From: JBHIBR01 sp046759145 [NCBI: Nitrospinota bacterium]
Lineage (GTDB): Bacteria > UBA8248
Direction: 5' to 3'
DNA: 5,375 nt
NCBI GenBank assembly: GCA_046759145.1
Contig: JBHIBR010000146.1
Span: 1 to 5,375, forward strand
The notes under the pieces are model-generated. The model did no database searches and was not told the DNA's origin. It worked only from the letters and a program-made list of their open reading frames with translations. The position numbers and the translations under genes were made by a program. This document shows, one piece after another, positions 1 to 5,375 of this stretch (position 1 is its first letter; the number at the start of each line of letters is the position of its first letter).

Positions 1-43
1 TGCGCTTGCGCTTCGATCGGTTGGGTTGGTAGGTTCGCTTCAA
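1..43 (-). CDS. rpmH: 50S ribosomal protein L34, N-terminal fragment (cut by window edge)
   Basis: L34 is a small, very basic protein of the large ribosomal subunit. Reading the minus strand from 43 to 1 gives MKRTYQPNRSKRKR plus one base of the next codon, which matches the near-invariant L34 start (MKRTfQPs..kRkR). The family is about 44-50 residues long, so roughly two thirds lies outside the window. The start is TTG (complement of 41-43): no ATG or GTG fits, L34 always begins at MKRT, and a GGGGGAG Shine-Dalgarno lies 5 bases upstream. rpmH is divergent from dnaA, the standard arrangement at bacterial origins, where rnpA usually follows rpmH; that would be off the left edge and is not seen. 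The fragment is too short for an automatic ORF call, but the motif match is specific. Confidence 0.92.
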   Translation of the reverse strand, partial: MKRTYQPNRSKRKR

Positions 44-48
44 GGGTG

Positions 49-55
49 CTCCCCC
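49..55 (-). promoter_or_regulatory. rpmH ribosome binding site inside a short palindrome
   Basis: The minus strand reads GGGGGAG, 5 bases before the TTG start of rpmH, and this spacing supports the TTG. The site lies inside the inverted repeat GCTCCC-CC-GGGAGC at 48-61, so in the mRNA it could pair with its own upstream flank and be partly hidden. That masking is inference. Confidence 0.6.
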
Positions 56-89
56 GGGAGCTTACGATCCCCCACATCACAACCTTGCT

Positions 90-118
90 ACTCTATGAGC
101 CCCGCCGCCCGCTGTCAA
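90..118 (-). promoter_or_regulatory. sigma70-type promoter for rpmH
   Basis: On the minus strand there is a perfect -35 TTGACA (118-113), a 17-base spacer, and a -10 TAGAGT (95-90; 4 of 6 matches to TATAAT). Transcription would start near position 83, giving a leader of about 40 bases before the rpmH TTG. A perfect -35 at ideal spacing upstream of a highly expressed ribosomal gene makes this one of the better promoter calls in the window. Confidence 0.7.
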
Positions 119-274
119 GTGAACCCTCGTGCGGGGGACCCGCGCCCTCGGGCCAGGAAAATGCGTGCCCTCTCCATTTTCCTGTTGATTTTCCCTCGAG
201 GGGCTGCTATGCATGTTCAGCCGTTCCAAAAATCGTGGCCTTGGCCGTGGAAATGCTCGTCCGTGGAGAGCTTC

Positions 275-317
275 TTTTTGCGGGTTTTGGCAGCTTTTTC
301 GCATGGTTTGAGCCTTT
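275..317. other. Helically phased T-tracts (predicted curved DNA)
   Basis: T-runs lie at 275-279, 285-288, 295-299, 307-309 and 315-317, with centres about 8 to 11 bp apart, close to one helical turn. Phased A/T-tracts are known to bend DNA. Here they end about 10 bp before the paired DnaA-like boxes and about 80 bp before dnaA, so they could shape a DnaA complex, act as an UP-like element, or serve as the easily unwound part of an origin. The runs are visible; the function is inferred. Confidence 0.5.
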
Positions 318-327
318 AATCCATAAG

Positions 328-345
328 TTCTGCACATGTGGAAAT
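328..345. promoter_or_regulatory. Head-to-head pair of DnaA-box-like 9-mers
   Basis: TTCTGCACA (328-336, plus strand) directly abuts TGTGGAAAT (337-345), which reads ATTTCCACA on the minus strand. Each differs from the relaxed DnaA-box consensus TTWTNCACA at one position, and they meet at the palindrome CACATGTG. They sit 53-70 bases upstream of the dnaA start, where DnaA often binds to repress its own gene or to nucleate origin assembly. Single-mismatch boxes are weak evidence individually; the back-to-back arrangement and location raise it. Confidence 0.5.
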
Positions 346-377
346 CTCATCGTGGTCCCTGTTTTCGGCCCACCTTC

Positions 378-391
378 AGGAGTGGGGGGTG
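378..391 (+). promoter_or_regulatory. dnaA ribosome binding region with two possible start codons
   Basis: AGGAG at 378-382 lies 6 bases before an in-frame GTG at 389. GGGGGTG at 385-391, which can pair with the anti-Shine-Dalgarno using one G-U pair, lies 6 bases before the ATG at 398. The two choices differ by three residues (V-S-A). I prefer ATG 398 because MDNLW resembles known DnaA N-termini, but AGGAG favours GTG 389. Confidence 0.5.
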
Positions 392-397
392 TCGGCG

Positions 398-1723
398 ATG
401 GACAATCTGTGGTCTCGGAGCCTCGACCGCGTCCGCCAGGCCACCGGCGAGCACATCTTCGAGGCCTGGTTCCAGGAGAGTCACCAGCTAGGATTTGACG
501 GGGAGACGCTCTGGGTGGGGGTCCCCAGTTCCTTCCACCGGGACTACATGGCGGGTCGCTTTCAGGCCGTGGCCGAGCAAGCGGTCGGCTCGGTGGCGGG
601 ACGACCCGTGGGTGTGTCCTTCGTGGCGGAGGGCCCCGATGGGGAGGCCCCCTCGCCAGCGCCCGCCCCCGCTGAGTTGCGGCCCCCCCAACCCAAAAAG
701 CCGAGCTTCCTGAACCCCCGGTACACCTTCCGCAGCTTCGTCGTGGGCCCCTCCAACCAGTTCGCCCACGCCGCCTGCAAGGCCGTCGCCCAGCAGCCCG
801 CCCGGGCCTACAACCCGCTCTTCATCTACGGGGGCGTGGGCCTCGGCAAGACCCACCTCCTCCACGCCATCAGCCACCAGATCCTGGGAGCCCGGCCGGG
901 CGCGCGCCTTTACTACACCTCGGCGGAGAACTTCATCAACGACCTCATCGTCTCCATCCAGCGCGACCGGATGAGCGAGTTCCGGGCGCGCTACCGGAAT
1001 ATGGACGTCCTCCTCATCGACGACATCCAGTTCATCGCGGGCAAGGACCGCACGCAGGAGGAATTCTTCCATACCTTCAACACCCTCTACGAGTCGCAGA
1101 AGCAGATCGTCCTCTCCAGCGACCGGGTGCCCAAGGAGATCCCCACCCTGGAGGAGCGCCTGCGCTCGCGCTTCGAGTGGGGCCTCATCGCCGACATCCA
1201 GACCCCCGACCTCGAGACCAAGGTGGCCATCCTCCACCAGAAAGCCGCCGAGCACCACATCGCCCTCCCCCCCGACGTGGCCCTCCTCCTCGCCAGCAAG
1301 GTCCGCGGCAACATCCGCGAGCTCGAGGGCTGCCTCATCAAGATCAGCGCTTACTCCTCCATCACGGGCGCCGAGATCGCCCTCCCCATGGTCCAAGAGA
1401 TCCTCAAACAGATGGCCGTCGAATCCGAGCGCTCCCTTACCATCGAGCACATCCAGAAGGCTGTCGCCGACTACTTCGGCATCAAGATCTCCGACCTCAA
1501 GGCCCGAAAGAGGACCCACTCCGTCATGGTCCCCCGCCAGCTCGCCATGTTCCTGGCCCGGGAGCTCACCCGCTCCTCCCTCGCCGAGATCGGCGAGCGC
1601 TTCGGCGGCAAGGATCACTCCACGGTGATCCACTCATGCCGCAAGATCGCCGAGCTCAACGAGAAACACCCCGAGATCGCCGCTGCCCTCAAGCGCATCC
1701 GCCAAGCGCTCGAGACTCCGTAG
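398..1723 (+). CDS. dnaA: Chromosomal replication initiator protein DnaA
   Basis: DnaA is the AAA+ ATPase that binds DnaA boxes at oriC, forms a filament as ATP-DnaA, opens the duplex and helps load the replicative helicase. From ATG 398 it has 441 residues, normal for the family. Domain I is about residues 1-80 (helicase and partner contacts). Domain II is a short proline-rich linker at about 84-103. Domain III has Walker A GGVGLGKT (145-152), Walker B VLLIDD (204-209), sensor 1 VLSSDR (238-243), the arginine finger in RLRSRF (Arg258) and sensor 2 GNIRE (Arg307). Domain IV carries the DNA-binding signature IGERFGGKDHSTVIH (398-412), with Lys where Arg is usual in GGRDH. It is divergent from rpmH and upstream of gyrB, but dnaN and recF do not follow. 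Paired box-like sites at 328-345 suggest autoregulation (inference). GTG 389 is an alternative start. Confidence 0.98.
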   Translation: MDNLWSRSLDRVRQATGEHIFEAWFQESHQLGFDGETLWVGVPSSFHRDYMAGRFQAVAEQAVGSVAGRPVGVSFVAEGPDGEAPSPAPAPAELRPPQPKKPSFLNPRYTFRSFVVGPSNQFAHAACKAVAQQPARAYNPLFIYGGVGLGKTHLLHAISHQILGARPGARLYYTSAENFINDLIVSIQRDRMSEFRARYRNMDVLLIDDIQFIAGKDRTQEEFFHTFNTLYESQKQIVLSSDRVPKEIPTLEERLRSRFEWGLIADIQTPDLETKVAILHQKAAEHHIALPPDVALLLASKVRGNIRELEGCLIKISAYSSITGAEIALPMVQEILKQMAVESERSLTIEHIQKAVADYFGIKISDLKARKRTHSVMVPRQLAMFLARELTRSSLAEIGERFGGKDHSTVIHSCRKIAELNEKHPEIAAALKRIRQALETP

Positions 1724-1729
1724 ACGTGG

Positions 1730-1938
1730 TGTGGGTATCCCGCGCGCAGCGGCGGGGAGGGGGGGTGCAAAACACCCATTACAATGGGTATCAACAAAAA
1801 TGTGGGTAAGATATGGGTAGTTTCCAACATCCTAATCGGCAGAATTGGCACCATTTAACACTGCTTTCCACTTGTCCCCCGCCCCTACTACGACGACTAC
1901 TAGAGTAAGGTAAAGAGGAGGATCATGAGTGTGGGTTG
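1730..1938 (+). repeat. Five dispersed TGTGGGTA-type 9-mers (possible DnaA boxes)
   Basis: Copies are TGTGGGTAT (1730-1738), AATGGGTAT (1783-1791), TGTGGGTAA (1801-1809), TATGGGTAG (1812-1820) and TGTGGGTTG (1930-1938), all in one orientation. The minus-strand form of the best copy is TTACCCACA, close to the DnaA box TTATCCACA. The third and fourth copies start 11 bp apart, roughly one helical turn. They could be a lineage-specific DnaA box or a site for another origin regulator. Confidence 0.5.
1774..1789. repeat. Inverted repeat ACCCATT-AC-AATGGGT
   Basis: This is a perfect repeat with 7-bp arms and a 2-base centre, 51 bases after the dnaA stop, and it overlaps the second TGGGTA copy. The near-absent spacer suits a dimeric protein binding site better than an RNA hairpin. 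No T-run follows, so it is not a normal intrinsic terminator. Confidence 0.45.
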
Positions 1939-1962
1939 CCGTTTGCGGGATCGGGATTGGCC

Positions 1963-2002
1963 CCATGATCCCCCCCGGGCCCCTTGCAAGGGGGGGGCAT
2001 GG
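1963..2002. repeat. Long GC-rich stem-loop between dnaA and gyrB
   Basis: CCATG (1963-1967) pairs with CATGG (1998-2002), and seven C (1970-1976) pair with seven G (1991-1997). This leaves a 2-base bulge (AT) and a 14-base loop that itself overlaps the palindrome CCCCTTGCAAGGGG (1980-1993). It is very stable on paper. No T-run follows directly (the nearest, T5, is at 2027-2031), so it is not a typical intrinsic terminator. It may still end or slow dnaA transcription, or be an origin structure. Confidence 0.5.
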
Positions 2003-2016
2003 AGCTGAGTACTTAA

Positions 2017-4677
<2,661 letters not shown>

Positions 4678-4764
4678 GCGCTCCCTCCGCCCCGCAATAT
4701 CTCCCGCCGGCCCGGTGGCCTACGTGCACGAGCCGAGTAAGCGGGCAGCAGTCTCCGCGCTCGC

Positions 4765-4786
4765 AGGCCCGCCTCACGGTGGGCCT
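4765..4786 (+). terminator. Strong hairpin after gyrB, terminator-like but without a T-run
   Basis: AGGCCCGCC (4765-4773), loop TCAC, GGTGGGCCT (4778-4786): nine pairs including one G-U. It begins 87 bases after the gyrB stop and precedes the gyrA promoter. The following bases (ACTCTAAG) are not a T-run, so this is either an imperfect terminator or an mRNA 3'-end stabiliser. Confidence 0.45.
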
Positions 4787-4814
4787 ACTCTAAGCCTCAT
4801 GAACTCAAACAGTT

Positions 4815-4829
4815 CCGGCGGTTCGCCGG
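4815..4829. repeat. Perfect inverted repeat next to the gyrA -35
   Basis: CCGGCG-GTT-CGCCGG has 6-bp arms around 3 bases and ends 2 bp before the gyrA -35 (4832). It could be a second hairpin in gyrB read-through RNA, a small operator, or chance in GC-rich DNA. Confidence 0.35.
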
Positions 4830-4831
4830 GG

Positions 4832-4860
4832 TTGCCCCGCCCGCGGCGGCGTGGTAGGAT
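4832..4860 (+). promoter_or_regulatory. sigma70-type promoter for gyrA
   Basis: TTGCCC (4832-4837; 4 of 6), a 17-base spacer, then TAGGAT (4855-4860; 4 of 6). Transcription would start near 4867, leaving a leader of about 70 bases before gyrA. The -10 resembles the rpmH -10 (TAGAGT). It suggests gyrA can be transcribed separately from gyrB. Confidence 0.55.
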
Positions 4861-4921
4861 GAAGGGCGCGGTGTATGGCGGCAACGGTTTGATGTAGTGG
4901 GAGTTAATTCCGCCCAGCGAG

Positions 4922-4928
4922 GGAGGAG
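4922..4928 (+). promoter_or_regulatory. gyrA ribosome binding site
   Basis: GGAGGAG occurs here, ending 8 bases before ATG 4937. It is a strong site and supports this ATG over the later in-frame ATGs. Confidence 0.75.
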
Positions 4929-4936
4929 CGCGCCGG

Positions 4937-5375
4937 ATGGCCCCCGAGGGTCGCGTACCTGTCCCCATCGAAGAGGAGATGCGTAGTTCCTTCATGGACT
5001 ACGCCATGAGCGTCATCATCGCCCGCGCGCTTCCGGATGTGCGCGATGGGTTGAAACCGGTCCAGCGGCGTATCCTGGTGACACTCGACGACCTGAACCT
5101 TGCCCACACGCGCCCCTTCCGCAAGTGCGCTAAGATCGCGGGCGATGTGAGCGGCAACTACCACCCCCACGGCGAGGGGGTAGTGTACCCCTCGATTGCG
5201 CGCCTCGCCCAGGACTTCTCCCTGCGCAGCCCCTTGGTGGACGGCCAGGGTAACTTCGGCAGCATCGACGGCGACCCCCCGGCGGCCATGCGCTACACCG
5301 AGGCCCGGATGACGGCCCTCGCCGAGGAGATGCTGCGGGACATCGACAAGGAGACGGTGGACTTCGTCCCCAACT
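4937..5375 (+). CDS. gyrA: DNA gyrase subunit A, N-terminal 146 residues (cut by window edge)
   Basis: GyrA cuts and rejoins both DNA strands through an active-site tyrosine and wraps DNA with its C-terminal domain. The fragment starts [16 protein letters not shown] and contains the family motifs [27 protein letters not shown] (19-45), [12 protein letters not shown] (69-80), [12 protein letters not shown] (102-113) and AAMRYTEAR (116-124), with catalytic Tyr120 after Arg119 (Tyr122 and Arg121 in E. coli). This is the first part of the winged-helix breakage domain; the coiled coil and C-terminal beta-pinwheel lie beyond the edge, so gyrase rather than ParC rests on adjacency to gyrB and the motif match. 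The quinolone pocket is unusual: E. coli Asp82, Ser83, Ala84 and Asp87 correspond to Glu80, Gly81, Val82 and Pro85. It has its own promoter and ribosome site, 259 bases after gyrB. Confidence 0.95.
   Translation, partial: MAPEGRVPVPIEEEMRSSFMDYAMSVIIARALPDVRDGLKPVQRRILVTLDDLNLAHTRPFRKCAKIAGDVSGNYHPHGEGVVYPSIARLAQDFSLRSPLVDGQGNFGSIDGDPPAAMRYTEARMTALAEEMLRDIDKETVDFVPN

Larger units (their letters stand above)
44..397. other. rpmH-dnaA divergent intergenic region, possible upstream half of oriC
   Basis: These 354 bases hold no convincing gene; the open frames here lack recognisable motifs or a good ribosome site. They contain the rpmH promoter, the 10-bp palindrome CCCTCGAGGG at 193-202, a T-rich stretch with runs spaced near 10 bp (275-317), several CGTGG/TGTGG words (for example CGTGGAAAT at 246-254 and TGTGGAAAT at 337-345), and a pair of head-to-head DnaA-box-like 9-mers at 328-345. 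In several bacteria, including Bacillus subtilis, the origin is bipartite and one half lies upstream of dnaA. Origin function here is inferred. No strong dnaA promoter is obvious. Confidence 0.45.

Noticed and set aside
185-213. Possible dnaA promoter TTGATT, 17 bases, TATGCA
   Set aside because: The -10 matches only 3 of 6 and the leader would be about 180 bases; too weak to annotate. TTTAAT at 315-320 lacks a -35 at usable spacing (TTGGCA is 22 bases away).
77-337. 86-codon minus-strand frame between rpmH and dnaA
   Set aside because: It crosses the rpmH promoter and the T-tract region, has no ribosome site or recognisable motif, and is not in the L34 reading position.
488-1633. 381-codon open frame on the minus strand opposite dnaA
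   Set aside because: It is antisense to clear dnaA, rich in G, D, E, L and V, and has no recognisable domain; such frames are expected opposite GC-rich genes.
1177-1809. 210-codon plus-strand frame overlapping the end of dnaA
   Set aside because: It is an R/P/H-rich out-of-frame product of dnaA codons, typical of a shifted frame.
4678-4936. Possible tRNA or small RNA gene between gyrB and gyrA, prompted by a GGTTCG word at 4820-4825
   Set aside because: No cloverleaf arms, anticodon stem or acceptor pairing can be built around it.

Overview
This window is the chromosome-replication neighbourhood of a high-GC, Gram-negative-type bacterium. In order it holds the 5' end of rpmH (ribosomal protein L34, minus strand, cut by the left edge), complete dnaA, complete gyrB, and the first 146 codons of gyrA (cut by the right edge). 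The divergent rpmH/dnaA pair is the classic landmark of a bacterial replication origin. Coding DNA has very high G+C at third codon positions. GyrB carries the large insertion in its TOPRIM half that is known from Escherichia coli-like gyrases. GyrA has a YHPHGE..VYP quinolone-pocket sequence that, from memory, resembles planctomycete-type GyrA. I cannot name the organism; an uncultivated high-GC lineage is plausible.

Layout: 1-43 rpmH start (TTG codon). 44-397 is a divergent intergenic region with a good sigma70-type promoter for rpmH, helically phased T-tracts, and two head-to-head DnaA-box-like 9-mers just before dnaA. 398-1723 is dnaA. 1724-2178 is a 455-bp intergenic region, locally AT-rich, with five TGGGT-containing 9-mers (one a single mismatch from a DnaA box), several inverted repeats, an extended -10 promoter for gyrB and a 5'-leader hairpin. 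2179-4677 is gyrB (TTG start). 4678-4936 is a 259-bp spacer with a strong hairpin and a separate gyrA promoter. 4937 to the edge is gyrA.

The genes form one functional set: DnaA opens the origin, and the GyrA2B2 gyrase supplies the negative supercoiling that opening and fork movement need. dnaN and recF, normally between dnaA and gyrB, are absent. In their place is a spacer that may be one half of a bipartite oriC, the other half lying upstream of dnaA. No mobile element, CRISPR array, tRNA or rRNA was seen. The best leads are the origin-like signals on both sides of dnaA, the remodelled quinolone pocket in both gyrase subunits, the long GyrB N-terminus with a TTG start, and a change of codon habit inside gyrB.
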